From IMG/VR virus record IMGVR_UViG_3300024054_000027, positions 1 to 42,588 of that record: a stretch of DNA of 42,588 nucleotides; one strand, given 5' to 3'. The notes below the pieces were generated by a model. That model made no database searches and was not told where the DNA came from. It was given only the letters and a program-made list of their open reading frames with translations. The translations under genes and the position numbers were made by a program. Shown in pieces: positions 28,786 through 38,025 of the stretch (position 1 is the stretch's first letter; each line of letters begins with the position of its first letter). The DNA is from a virus.

Positions 28786-30830
28786 TACATTGCTCCTCCA
28801 ACTGCACCCTTTATCATGTCAGCTGGCACAGGTGGCATGGCACCAGCATTTATATTTGGCGCACCAGGCACACCTGATCCTGCATTAGGCGTCGGCACGC
28901 TTCCTGGAATTGCCGGTTGGGGTGGCGGTGGTGCGGGTCTCCAATAATCTTCTGGGTCTTCAAAGTCCATTGTATACAAAACGCTATTCATGCCTTTGTA
29001 AGCATTAAAGATCACTGGCTGACCTTTATCATTAATGACTGGCCCTGGGACAAATTTCATTGCCAAATCCATCGCCTGCATAATGTTATGCCGCAACACT
29101 ATTTCATCTTGCATATGAGACGAACCAAGCATCTCAATATCAATACCATCTGTGTAAATATCAACCGGACTGATATTCTCGTATTCCATTTCTTTTTTCA
29201 TTTCAGATTGGCCAGTTATAGGGTTTATCACTGGGACCTGCTTATTCATTGCTATTGACCATTGTTTTTCTCTGTTGAGAACCATCATCGTATACGCTCG
29301 GGTAAAATATTCCTGGAAGATATTGCGATCAATTCTGTTAAGAATTAACTTAACTGACTTGATTGCTTCTTTAGCAATAACAGTAGCTTCTGTGGCTGTT
29401 GGGTTAGGCGACATCTTCTCGCCAGCAATATTGCCTTTTAACCGGCTGGTCTTTACCATTTCAGCTTGTAAGTTCTGACACATTTGAGTAGCAACTTGAA
29501 CGTATTCAACAGGTGGCCGAATAAAGTCTATAGCATCCCTAACGCCTGAACCAGCTGGTAAATCCTTTAACTCAACAACCCCATTAGCCCTGATCTTTAG
29601 TTGTTCTTTCTTTTTGATATAACGTGAATTAGCTACCACCATGCAGTACAAACCAAGGGTATTAGCATCAAGGCTTTGGTTCTTCCTGGTATTAAATTCG
29701 GTAACTAACAAGTCTAATAACTGAGGGACACCAATACCAAGAATTGAGCCTGGTTGCTTCCAAAACTGGGTTATGATATACGGGGGTTGCTTATAAGGCG
29801 TTGGTTGTATCCTTATGACTTCTCGCTGGTTAGCAATCGTAACAATACAAAGTATCTTTTTGCCTTTGAGTTCATCAGGAACATTATCTTCTTCTTTGAA
29901 CGTGATAGGAATATTGTGCGCTTCATATAGCATTACATCGCCATCTAGCTTTTGGATGTTGCCTGCGGCTTCAGGGCTGTTTGGCACTTTATTGCCTTGC
30001 TTAAGCTCATTATCTGAATCATCACTGGATGGATAAGCAGAGTTTCTGGCCGCTTCGAGGTTCCCATACATGTTGTTGTTCTTTGCCTGCTTTTCTATGT
30101 TGCTCCAGTTGTCCAGTATTTCCTCAATTATCCAATCAACTTTTGGCTTATCGTAACGAAAGTATAAATTACGAATATTGATAAACTTTAAGTATGGCCG
30201 ATCTTCTGAAACAATCTCTTGCGCCATATATTTATCAGGGATTGGCAAAGGAATATTAACCCCACCGATGTTTAATGTTTTCGGTTTAACTTTTAAGGTT
30301 AAACGAGTATCCTCATCAAACTGGTATGGTGTTTTGGCTGAGAATGTTCCTAATTTGATCCCTTCTCTAATTATCATTTCGGATTCTTCTTCAAGCTTTG
30401 TTTCTTTAGCATTATTCATTAAAACATTAACAATCTTGTCCTTTAACGCATCAGGAATTTTAGTTGTTTTACCTTTAACTGCTAAAGGAGGATTAACGCC
30501 AAAGACCGCATCCATAACATAAGCTGTCCAATCTTCTACGGCGTTCCACACATCTACACTGCCTATATTGGCTAAGGTGTCTTTATTCTTTTCTACTGTA
30601 CCGACTTTCCACATCTGTTCCCATTTATCGCATTGCGTAGTAAAGTCGTCATGTTGAGGTTTAACTGCCCAAAACCTGTTCATAACCGCAAGATAAGCCC
30701 GCTGCCGCAAGTCGGCATCCTCTAAAGGTAAAGTCCCATAAGTAATCTTCTCTTCCATTACCTGTTCACTCTCAAGATTATCTTGCGCCTGAATATCCTT
30801 GTTTACGTTTGTTGTTTCTAGGGTTTCCAT
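28785..30830 (-). CDS. Portal (head-to-tail connector) protein
   Basis: 681 residues, the large type typical of podoviruses. It follows the large terminase gene, and includes segments DFTTQCDKWEQMWKVG, LGIGVPQLLDLLVTEFNTRKNQSLDAN and KGNIAGEKMSPNPTATEATVIAKEAIKSVKLILNR, which fit the wing and stem-helix regions. The C-terminal 50 residues are Pro-rich and probably disordered. ATG follows AGGAGT. It forms the DNA channel at one capsid vertex. Confidence 0.8.
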   Translation of the reverse strand: METLETTNVNKDIQAQDNLESEQVMEEKITYGTLPLEDADLRQRAYLAVMNRFWAVKPQHDDFTTQCDKWEQMWKVGTVEKNKDTLANIGSVDVWNAVEDWTAYVMDAVFGVNPPLAVKGKTTKIPDALKDKIVNVLMNNAKETKLEEESEMIIREGIKLGTFSAKTPYQFDEDTRLTLKVKPKTLNIGGVNIPLPIPDKYMAQEIVSEDRPYLKFINIRNLYFRYDKPKVDWIIEEILDNWSNIEKQAKNNNMYGNLEAARNSAYPSSDDSDNELKQGNKVPNSPEAAGNIQKLDGDVMLYEAHNIPITFKEEDNVPDELKGKKILCIVTIANQREVIRIQPTPYKQPPYIITQFWKQPGSILGIGVPQLLDLLVTEFNTRKNQSLDANTLGLYCMVVANSRYIKKKEQLKIRANGVVELKDLPAGSGVRDAIDFIRPPVEYVQVATQMCQNLQAEMVKTSRLKGNIAGEKMSPNPTATEATVIAKEAIKSVKLILNRIDRNIFQEYFTRAYTMMVLNREKQWSIAMNKQVPVINPITGQSEMKKEMEYENISPVDIYTDGIDIEMLGSSHMQDEIVLRHNIMQAMDLAMKFVPGPVINDKGQPVIFNAYKGMNSVLYTMDFEDPEDYWRPAPPPPQPAIPGSVPTPNAGSGVPGAPNINAGAMPPVPADMIKGAVGGAM

Positions 30831-30839
30831 TTATTACTC

Positions 30840-32288
30840 CTATACAAAAACTTCTTTGCTGACTGGGACATACCCAGTTGCGTTATTTGGTTTGAATGAT
30901 TGCTCAAAATCAATAGACTCTTCTTCCTCTTTTTCCTGGTTGTTATACTCACTATCTACTGACTTCCAAAGAGCCATCACTACGGAATCAGCAACGTCGG
31001 GACTTGGTAAACCACGTTTCTTCATATCATCTTTGCTTTCAAGCATCATTTTACCTTTAGGGGTAAATTTGTATTTTCTGCTTGATAATTGGCTAAAAAG
31101 CTCTTGGTTCTCTATTACTTGCACTTGTCCTTTGTCTATCAGATCACATACCCAGAAGTAGGCATCAGTTCCAAGGTTCGCAAACTGGTCATCGTACGGA
31201 CGGGAACCAAAGTTAAAAGGCACTAATTCACAACTTATCCCCAACTGCCTGTTGATAACTGGTAATTCTAGGTTTAAGTGGTCATAAATACCCGAACCCA
31301 TAGCTCCCTCATCAATCACCACGTATTGGGGTCTGGCGCTCTTTATAAGCGATATTACACGTCCTTCGACGTCCGGGGTGGCTAAACCCTGAAACTCATC
31401 AATACGCTCAATTTTACCCCCATTCACGAGACTTATAGCAGTGCTATCATCTCCGAAGCGTGCTGGGTCAACCCCGATGACTTTATAGCCGTTTGCTGGT
31501 TTAGCTGTTAAGGCTTTTTCCAGTTTAGAAATTGAGATAAGGGAGTTTATTGATTGCTTAGGGAAGTCCCCTAGGACTCTAGCTTGAAACATAGGGGAGT
31601 CTTTCCCCCAGCGTCGCTCCTTATCTTCTACCCATTTACGCCCAACCATACCGGGGACAACCTCTTTGCCTTCTTTGTAATTAGGGGAGTCATAGCAGGA
31701 AAAGCTAAACTTCTTAAAGGTAGGATCAAAGAAGGAGCGGTAGAAATACCCTTCGTTTACCAGAGGGTTACCAGCTAGGTATAACTTTGAGTTGTCACTG
31801 GTCATAATACCTTCAATCTGGTCAAAAATTGAATCTTCGACTGCCTGAGCTTCGGTTACAACAACTAACACATTTTGGCCTTTGAAGCCTTGGAATTTAC
31901 CAATTGAGTTAGTGTCTTTAGTGGTAAAGCCTATGGCGTACCAGTTATCAGCTATTTGTATTTCTTGAGTGTTTAGTTTACCTAAGAGGGGAACGGCTGA
32001 GTTATTATGATATTTGCTTATCTCTCCCCAGACGATTTTAGAGACTTGGCGTTCGGTTGGAGCAGTTGTAATAACGATTGAATTAGGGAAACAGTAAAGA
32101 AACCATAGGGAAACAATGCCTGAGATAAAGTCTTTGCCTAGGGAGTGTCCTGATTTTACAGTTATACGATCGTTAGTGACAAAGGAATTAAGGACATCAA
32201 TATGCCCTTGCCAAGTTAGGGTTTTAACTCCTAATATTTCCCTGCACCAGTCAACAGGATTTTGTTGTGCTTTCTTTAGCGGGTTCAT
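30840..32288 (-). CDS. terL: Terminase large subunit
   Basis: 482 residues from ATG 32288 (GGAGTAAGG ribosome site; the frame extends upstream to 32315 but with a worse site). ATPase: Walker A variant SGHSLGKD (about residues 46-53), Walker B VLVVVTEAQ (140-148), and LAGNP. Nuclease: IGVDPARFGDDST, YVVIDEGAMGSGIYDHL and DVADSVVMALW supply the acidic cluster. It pumps DNA into the capsid and cuts it. It overlaps the small subunit gene, and the portal gene follows. Confidence 0.88.
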   Translation of the reverse strand: MNPLKKAQQNPVDWCREILGVKTLTWQGHIDVLNSFVTNDRITVKSGHSLGKDFISGIVSLWFLYCFPNSIVITTAPTERQVSKIVWGEISKYHNNSAVPLLGKLNTQEIQIADNWYAIGFTTKDTNSIGKFQGFKGQNVLVVVTEAQAVEDSIFDQIEGIMTSDNSKLYLAGNPLVNEGYFYRSFFDPTFKKFSFSCYDSPNYKEGKEVVPGMVGRKWVEDKERRWGKDSPMFQARVLGDFPKQSINSLISISKLEKALTAKPANGYKVIGVDPARFGDDSTAISLVNGGKIERIDEFQGLATPDVEGRVISLIKSARPQYVVIDEGAMGSGIYDHLNLELPVINRQLGISCELVPFNFGSRPYDDQFANLGTDAYFWVCDLIDKGQVQVIENQELFSQLSSRKYKFTPKGKMMLESKDDMKKRGLPSPDVADSVVMALWKSVDSEYNNQEKEEEESIDFEQSFKPNNATGYVPVSKEVFV

Positions 32289-32619
32289 CCTTACTCCATT
32301 TTTTAACAACATCAAGCCAACCGGAAATTTCCATTTTACCGTTAAACTCTTGTTTGAGCGAGAACTCGTCTTTATATTTGCGTTCTAGCCACCAAGCTGC
32401 GGCTTGCCAAGTGTTTACTGCTTCTTTTTGGATAATGCCTATACACCGACGTTTGCATTCCATCTCTGCTCTTTTTATCGTTTCAGAAAACTCCGGTTTT
32501 TGCATCCAAACAGTAAAAGTTTCATAGGAGATACCAACAAGGTCGCAGGTATCAGTGCGGTTCATGCCCAATTTAAGGTTATCGACAATTTCCTGGGTCA
32601 TTTCAGGACAATATTTCAT
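32251..32619 (-). CDS. terS: Terminase small subunit
   Basis: 122 residues. N-terminal helix-turn-helix (MTQEIVDNLKLGMNRTDTCDLVGISYETFTVWMQK), then an oligomerisation helix (FSETIKRAEMECKRRCIGIIQKEAVNTWQAAAWWLERKYKDEF). Matches TerS proteins by layout and position before terL. It recognises the packaging site, probably in the adjacent noncoding region. Starts after AGGATACTTCT. Confidence 0.8.
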   Translation of the reverse strand: MKYCPEMTQEIVDNLKLGMNRTDTCDLVGISYETFTVWMQKPEFSETIKRAEMECKRRCIGIIQKEAVNTWQAAAWWLERKYKDEFSLKQEFNGKMEISGWLDVVKKWSKDEPAKESTTKSC

Positions 32620-32640
32620 AGAAGTATCCTAGTAATACAA

Positions 32641-32942
32641 AGAAACGAGGAAGAAATAAGTTAAAATGTCCCCCCAAATCACGAACAAAAAAGGAAGGAA
32701 AAAGATAAAATGTCACCCTTTGTCAAAGGTAAGTCACTAAGATGAATTCATCAATGCTAAAGTAAATTCATCAACTTCTAATATTTGTGAATAAAATAAC
32801 AAAAAAGTGATGAGTCACAAGTGATAGGATGAATTCATCGATGCTAAACTGAATAGATGGGTATCTGATGGAATTTTATGGCGTTTCCGTAGGAATATAA
32901 CCGTTTTAGTGTAGGCCTAAGTAGACATACCGTAATTATTAT
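32641..32942. promoter_or_regulatory. Noncoding control or packaging region before terminase
   Basis: About 300 bases with no ORF. It holds two perfect 12-bp palindromes GATGAATTCATC (32741-32752 and 32828-32839), each followed by (A/G)ATGCTAAA, a related half-site (AATTCATCAAC, 32764-32774), GTGATGAGTCAC at 32807-32818, and two copies of TAAAATGTC(A/C)CCC at about 32663 and 32706. This looks like a regulatory operator set or a pac/cos site for the neighbouring small terminase. No good sigma-70 promoter was found, so a phage-encoded factor may be used. Confidence 0.55.
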
Positions 32943-33212
32943 TTACTCTTCTGCTATTTCACGGAAGATAATAGTTCTACGTTTTTTAAGATAGTCCATC
33001 ATTGCCCAAGAAGAACGGGTAATTAAGTAAGAGATGTTATAATGGGTTTTCTTAGTGCTTTTTAAGCGGTGAAGGGCAATAACGGCTTCTGGGAGTAATT
33101 CTTCTATTTCTATTTCTTTTTGCAGGCGGAATTTAATAAGGAGCCTACAAGAAACAGCCCTTAATTTCGGTTCTAGCTTAGGCCATAGGTTTTTTATTCT
33201 ATCAGCTCTCAT
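32943..33212 (-). CDS. Sigma factor region 2-like protein
   Basis: 89 residues. The stretch EIEIEELLPEAVIALHRLKS and NISYLITRSSWAMMDYLKKRR mirrors sigma-70 region 2 (acidic D/E-L-x-Q/P-E-A..., then F/Y-x-T/L-x-x-W-A-x-x-D-x-x-R). Regions 3 and 4 are absent, so it may be a minimal phage sigma, a coactivator, or a regulator. It sits just before the late control region, so a role in late transcription is plausible. Family assignment is by eye. Confidence 0.55.
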   Translation of the reverse strand: MRADRIKNLWPKLEPKLRAVSCRLLIKFRLQKEIEIEELLPEAVIALHRLKSTKKTHYNISYLITRSSWAMMDYLKKRRTIIFREIAEE

Positions 33213-33480
33213 TTATTTTCCCTATTATATCCTTTTTGTTTATCACTAAAAGCTCCGATCCGTTTAGTTCTCTTGCTCCCCAACGGAGAAAAACAACTGT
33301 TTCGTTTACTGTAAAGTCTTGCTGGTCGTCAGGGTGAACCTGCAACACCGTTGCAATATTGGGATATATTTGACGGAGTAATTGGGATTGACCATCCTGG
33401 AAGCCTAGAATTATGCCACTGTCTGTTTTCTGTTCAAGTTTAATTGGTTTTATTATTAGGTTATTTTTTAATGGTTTCAT
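33202..33480 (-). CDS. GroES (Cpn10)-like protein
   Basis: 92 residues. MKPLKNNLIIKPIKLEQKTDSGIIL is the GroES opening, and VLQVHPDDQQDFTVNETVVFLRWGARELNGSELLVINKKDIIG matches the barrel and the end strands. Phage GroES analogues replace host GroES on GroEL for capsid folding (as gp31 does in T4). The mobile loop is short. Overlaps the next gene by 11 bases. Confidence 0.7.
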   Translation of the reverse strand: MKPLKNNLIIKPIKLEQKTDSGIILGFQDGQSQLLRQIYPNIATVLQVHPDDQQDFTVNETVVFLRWGARELNGSELLVINKKDIIGKINES

Positions 33481-34801
33481 TTAACACTCTTTCAAACAAT
33501 TGCACCCATTCTTGTGCAATTTTATCCCAAGTTAGCTTAGTTATCCACTTATAAGCGTTATTAACGATGTGTTTCACATGAATGCTTTTCTTGTTATGGA
33601 AAATATATTCTACTTTTTGCGCTAAATCACAGGTATTAACAATTGGGCGTAAGCGGTAAAAATCCTCTGGGATTACGACTTTGGCAACTGGATCGACAAA
33701 GAAAGTCCGGTTATTTTCTCCTATCTCAATTAAGGAAGAGTGAGCAGGGATTAAAGTTGGTACTTTACAAGCCATTGCCTCTGTTACTGTTAGCCCCCAA
33801 CCTTCGCCTAATGTTGTTGTTACATACAAATCAGCACAGTTATATATTTTATTTAAGACTTCTTCTGAGATCCCTTTAATAAAATCAAAGTTTGCCGGCA
33901 TAATAACATTTGGCGGGGAACTAAATGCTTCCAGCACTTTAGAGAGGTTTCCTCCTATATCTTCGTTTTTGCAATGAAGATATAAGCGCAACTCATTTAT
34001 TTTACTGCGGGCATAAGAATATGCCTCAATAGTTCGAAAGAGAGACTTGCGGTGTTGGTTTCTGTTTATGTTTATTATTAAGAAGTCGTTTGGTTCTATG
34101 TTAAAGTATTGCTTCCTAAAATCTAATAACTGTTTTCTTGGAACGGGATAAAATGTTTCAGTGTCTATCCCATGATAAATATATGTTATTTTTCTTTTTA
34201 ATTCGTTTAATAGGAATTGCTGGAGCTTCTGATCGTTTGTTTTAGTTGCAACTTCTTTTTGCGCAACTCGCATTACTTCACCATAACCATACCGGGTGTA
34301 TACAACAACAAAATCGGCCTGTTTAATGGGGTTTAACTCAAAGTCTTTAAGTTGGCCATCAATAGGAGTGTAAATAATCCATTTAGTATTTACTTTATGC
34401 TGTTTCTTGGAAAAGTCTATTGCATTGCGAATGGTTTGGTTAAAACCTAATCGTTGGAAATCCAAGTTTGGGAGGTCTTGTAATGTTAGGATTAAATCAA
34501 ACGGTTCGTGAGCAATGAGCTGTAATAACTTCCGACGTCCAAACATATCGTTATCTTTATTGTTCCCAGCTGAAATTATGCGATAAGGAAGTGATTCTTT
34601 AATATATAAATCTATTTCGGGATCATCAAAATATTGTATCCCTAAAACAGTAATATCAAATTGGCCGGTTTTATTAAGTTGCTTTAATAAATTACGGCTA
34701 ACACAACCAAACCCAGTATTAGCAGTGGGAGAGTCACCATAAAACAATAGTCTGATCTTCTTTTTATTTGGGCTATGGATATTAGGCACTTGCTTTTTCA
34801 T
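33461..34801 (-). CDS. GT4-family glycosyltransferase
   Basis: 446 residues, two Rossmann-like halves. N-terminal half starts KKIRLLFYGDSPTANTGFG; C-terminal half contains YHGIDTETFYP, LIININRNQHRKS and the donor-binding EGWGLTVTEAMACKVPTLIP (E-x7-E region). Family 4 uses nucleotide-sugars and retains configuration. Its partners in the cassette suggest attachment of an amino sugar or of further hexoses. Overlaps the next gene by 20 bases. Confidence 0.78.
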   Translation of the reverse strand: MKKQVPNIHSPNKKKIRLLFYGDSPTANTGFGCVSRNLLKQLNKTGQFDITVLGIQYFDDPEIDLYIKESLPYRIISAGNNKDNDMFGRRKLLQLIAHEPFDLILTLQDLPNLDFQRLGFNQTIRNAIDFSKKQHKVNTKWIIYTPIDGQLKDFELNPIKQADFVVVYTRYGYGEVMRVAQKEVATKTNDQKLQQFLLNELKRKITYIYHGIDTETFYPVPRKQLLDFRKQYFNIEPNDFLIININRNQHRKSLFRTIEAYSYARSKINELRLYLHCKNEDIGGNLSKVLEAFSSPPNVIMPANFDFIKGISEEVLNKIYNCADLYVTTTLGEGWGLTVTEAMACKVPTLIPAHSSLIEIGENNRTFFVDPVAKVVIPEDFYRLRPIVNTCDLAQKVEYIFHNKKSIHVKHIVNNAYKWITKLTWDKIAQEWVQLFERVLNETIKK

Positions 34802-35573
34802 AAGTCCAATCCTCCTTGATTCTTAAAGGGATAAATGCAGTGTTGCGCCAGCGATCGTTCCAATGCCACCAGGCCTCATCATTTATTTCGGCCGTCTTAG
34901 GGAACTCTTGGACATATTCTTTAGTGGCATAAGTCCCACCGCTTAGATGATCGAAACTGACGGGAACAATTAAATTATAAAAACCACCCTTTATTGAAGA
35001 GAGAGAAATGTCATAATCATAAACATAGTGATAGGAACCATAATCAAAAAAGCCGCCAACATAATTTAACATTTGCATATTACAAATCAAAACCGCTCCT
35101 TCAACAATCACACAAGGAAACGGGGTGGTTCTTCGCTTGCCATGCCCTTCGGCATTGGCTTTGAGGTTAGAAGCAAAACCCATTCGACAACCACCTCGAT
35201 CAATTCCAACCGCTCCAGCAAAACCAACAACTCCAATAGGATGATTGCTTTTTTTTATCGCTTTTTCTATCTTTTCGTCCCATTTTTCCTCATAAATTAT
35301 TATGTCGTTGTGTAGGAAAGCCAGCCAATCACCAGTACATTTCTGCCAGAGTTGGTTGTAAGACTTTATTAAACCAACATTTGTTTCGTTTTCCAGGATT
35401 ATTGTGTTGTATTTGCCTAAATATGGCATAATAATCTTTTCAAAGTCCTTGTCTTTACCGTTGTTTAATAAAATAAGCTCGTGAATGTTTAAGTTGCAAT
35501 TGTCAAGGTTTTTCAATATTCTTTCCAGGTGCTTTAATTGATGATAATTAGCGATTCCTATTGATAGTTTCAT
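34782..35573 (-). CDS. Family 2 glycosyltransferase A
   Basis: 263 residues, single GT-A domain. MKLSIGIANYHQLKHLERILKNL, LLNNGKDKDF, GLIKSYNQLW and DWLAFLHNDIII (the HND stands in place of the usual DxD metal site) mark the family. The C-terminus has YHYVYDYDISLSS. It is coupled by overlaps on both sides. Sugar specificity unknown. Confidence 0.75.
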   Translation of the reverse strand: MKLSIGIANYHQLKHLERILKNLDNCNLNIHELILLNNGKDKDFEKIIMPYLGKYNTIILENETNVGLIKSYNQLWQKCTGDWLAFLHNDIIIYEEKWDEKIEKAIKKSNHPIGVVGFAGAVGIDRGGCRMGFASNLKANAEGHGKRRTTPFPCVIVEGAVLICNMQMLNYVGGFFDYGSYHYVYDYDISLSSIKGGFYNLIVPVSFDHLSGGTYATKEYVQEFPKTAEINDEAWWHWNDRWRNTAFIPLRIKEDWTYEKASA

Positions 35574-36043
35574 GCCACCAGTTCCTCCAAGTTTTTTGAA
35601 TAAATATAGACTGTCTGACCATTGACGGTCTTTTCCGAAGAAAGAGTGAACCCGTTATTAGTGCAAACTTTAATCGATGGGATATTAGTTGTTTTTATTT
35701 CACAAATTAATCCTTTTGCGTTGTGGTTTGTCGCCATTAGCTTACAAAATTCTCCCAGCAATTTTGTTGCACATCCTTTACCACGGAACTGCTTTTTTAT
35801 CTTGTACCCACATTCGTAAACATCAGGTTCGCTATATTTTTTAGCGTTGAAATAACCGATACAATAATTATCATACATTGCCAAATAGATTAATTCGTTG
35901 CCGGGTAGAACTTGAGTGTGATAGAACTGTTTTGCGTCAGCTAATGTTATCTTTCTGTCATCCAACAGATCGGCACAACATTCATTTCTGGTTATCATCA
36001 GCTCTTTAACTTTTTGTTTTGTTAAGGTGTCAAACCACAGCAT
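35570..36043 (-). CDS. GNAT N-acetyltransferase
   Basis: Start chosen at ATG 36043; an upstream in-frame ATG at 36076 would lengthen the overlap with the previous gene. About 157 residues. VYECGYKIKKQFRGKGCATKLLGEFCKLMATN includes the acetyl-CoA loop Q-x-R-G-x-G. Beside an aminotransferase, it probably acylates the amino sugar made by that enzyme, but other substrates are possible. Confidence 0.75.
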   Translation of the reverse strand: MLWFDTLTKQKVKELMITRNECCADLLDDRKITLADAKQFYHTQVLPGNELIYLAMYDNYCIGYFNAKKYSEPDVYECGYKIKKQFRGKGCATKLLGEFCKLMATNHNAKGLICEIKTTNIPSIKVCTNNGFTLSSEKTVNGQTVYIYSKNLEELVA

Positions 36044-37205
36044 TGTATTTTCTTCCAAAATCCTTAATCTGAGCAATTATATAGGCTTGCTCAAGTTCGG
36101 TTAATGACGGGTAACAAGGTAAAGATAATAGTTTTAACCATTCTCTTTCCGTAACCGGACAACACTCTCGGCATTTATTTTGGATATTGCCAGAGAAATA
36201 CTTAAACTCATACATTGGTTTGTAGTGAACACCAGTCGCAACGCCTTTTTCTTTTAAGAAAACATTTAGTTCGTTGCGGTATTCTGTGCGGATATGATAA
36301 ATATGCTGGGCGGAAACAACATGATCGCTGATTACTGGGGTAGCAAGCCATTCCTGGTCAGCTAATTCTGCGTTGTAAATTGCGGCAATATTTCTCCGGC
36401 GCGCATTACTGCTTTCCAGTTTCTTTAATTGTTCAATGCCGAGTGTTGCAATCAGATCGTTCATATGCATTTTATAGCCGAGTTGTTCTATTTCATATTC
36501 CCAACCGTATGACATTTTAAGGTTTTCATCTTTTGCCCGATCAAAGGTCGATTTGTTAATACCAAACCAACGGGAAGAGATTAACTTTTTATATAATTCC
36601 TCATCGTTAGTTGTTATCATCCCACCATCGCCACAGGCAATATTTTTAACAGCGTGGAAAGAAAAGCAACCCATTGTTCCTAAACTTCCAGCCATTTTGT
36701 CATCTTCAAAACCAGTAATACACGATCCAGCCGCATGAGCACAATCTTCAATTACCGGATAAGTCGAACAATTAAGAATATCCGGCATCATGTTGCCGTA
36801 TAAATGCACAGGAATAATTGCCGTTCTTGTTGCGTCTAACCCCCAATCTTCAATGGCTTTCCAAATGGTTTCATTGTTTATCATTAAGTTTGCTGGATCA
36901 ACATCGGCAAAAACAACCTTATATCCTTCATAAATTGGCGCAAAGGCAGTTGAAATAAAAGAGATTGAAGGAACAATATAGGTAAAATCTTTTGGCAAGT
37001 CTAAAGAACGAACAGCTAATTGAAGAGCAGAAGTACAGGAATTAACCCCAACCGCATACTTAACTCCAATATAGTCAGCAAACATCGTTTCAAATTCCTT
37101 GGTCTTTGGTCCCAAACCCCACCACTTGCTTTTAATTGTTTTCGCCAGACTCTTTGCTTCCTTCTCATCAAACATTGGCCTAAACAGTTCTATTTCAATG
37201 GACAT
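36030..37205 (-). CDS. DegT/DnrJ-type sugar aminotransferase
   Basis: 391 residues, full length. Features: GVNSCTSALQLAVRSL (phosphate-binding loop), VIEDCAHAAG with D154, and FSFHAVKNIACGDGGMITT with the PLP lysine K187. This family transaminates keto-sugars on nucleotide carriers with glutamate as donor, producing amino sugars for polysaccharides or antigens. Here it precedes the GNAT and three glycosyltransferases in one overlapping block. Confidence 0.85.
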   Translation of the reverse strand: MSIEIELFRPMFDEKEAKSLAKTIKSKWWGLGPKTKEFETMFADYIGVKYAVGVNSCTSALQLAVRSLDLPKDFTYIVPSISFISTAFAPIYEGYKVVFADVDPANLMINNETIWKAIEDWGLDATRTAIIPVHLYGNMMPDILNCSTYPVIEDCAHAAGSCITGFEDDKMAGSLGTMGCFSFHAVKNIACGDGGMITTNDEELYKKLISSRWFGINKSTFDRAKDENLKMSYGWEYEIEQLGYKMHMNDLIATLGIEQLKKLESSNARRRNIAAIYNAELADQEWLATPVISDHVVSAQHIYHIRTEYRNELNVFLKEKGVATGVHYKPMYEFKYFSGNIQNKCRECCPVTEREWLKLLSLPCYPSLTELEQAYIIAQIKDFGRKYNAVV

Positions 37206-38025
37206 AAGTCAACTCCTTTTCTATTAATTTTGTGTTTATTTTCAGCAATCGTGGTTGCCAAATCTCCAACGCTTCGTTGGTTAAGATGTTCATAGTGTCG
37301 ATAAAAGAGTCTTTAATCCCAAAATACTTAAAAGCATATGCCTGATCCTTGGCTGATTTTTGGCCTATTTGATGTTTTACTGATAGATTGGTTTTAAGGG
37401 TAGCACTACCCCGATGGAGAATAATTGCGGGAGCAAAAGTTACCCCCGTTAAACCTCTTCGGTTTATTTCTTCCGCATGAATGTTGTCGCCATAATAATC
37501 AACAAGTGGATTAAGTAGCCCGGCTTTTTCCATCGCCTCGCTGTCCCACACAAAGATCGTATAACAACCGCCATAAGTAAAATATGGTTTTGTTATGTTA
37601 TAGTTAAAAACATATTGCTTGGCTTCTTCCAATGATTTGCGGTCATCTTCTCTCACATCCACACCGGAAATTTTAACTATTCTGTCATCCTCACGATTGT
37701 CCCACGCCCAAACTAACGAATCAATGGTCTCTCGTCGACAGATAACATCATTATTAGAATAAATAACATGAGAATATAGATCACGATTTTTTGCCTCCAT
37801 CATTAAAGCGTTAAATGCCTGGGAAATACCAAGATTATGACTGCATTTGATTATTGTGGAGTGGGGGATTTCATCTTCCAGCCACTCCGATGATCCATCA
37901 GTTGATCCATTATCAAAAAAGATAAAATCCAGGTCATAATGACTAGACTTCACTGAGTGGACAAAATCCTTTGTAAATTCCAAACAATTAAACACTGGAC
38001 AACAAATAACTACTCTTTTAGACAT
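37195..38025 (-). CDS. Family 2 glycosyltransferase B
   Basis: 276 residues. VICCPVFNCLEFTKDFVHSV, FIFFDNGSTDGSSEWL and VIYSNNDVICRRE (NND at the metal position) identify a GT-A fold of family 2. It is related to, but not a close duplicate of, 34782-35573. The first 8 bases overlap the preceding gene's stop. Confidence 0.77.
   Translation of the reverse strand: MSKRVVICCPVFNCLEFTKDFVHSVKSSHYDLDFIFFDNGSTDGSSEWLEDEIPHSTIIKCSHNLGISQAFNALMMEAKNRDLYSHVIYSNNDVICRRETIDSLVWAWDNREDDRIVKISGVDVREDDRKSLEEAKQYVFNYNITKPYFTYGGCYTIFVWDSEAMEKAGLLNPLVDYYGDNIHAEEINRRGLTGVTFAPAIILHRGSATLKTNLSVKHQIGQKSAKDQAYAFKYFGIKDSFIDTMNILTNEALEIWQPRLLKINTKLIEKELTYVH

Noticed and set aside
23350-32619. Siphovirus or myovirus tail genes
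   Set aside because: No tape measure, sheath or tail tube sequence was seen; the large portal, nozzle and ejection proteins point to a short tail.
32641-32942. Sigma-70 promoter from TTGACA near 32725
   Set aside because: No -10 box at a suitable distance; the nearest candidate gives a 13-base spacer.
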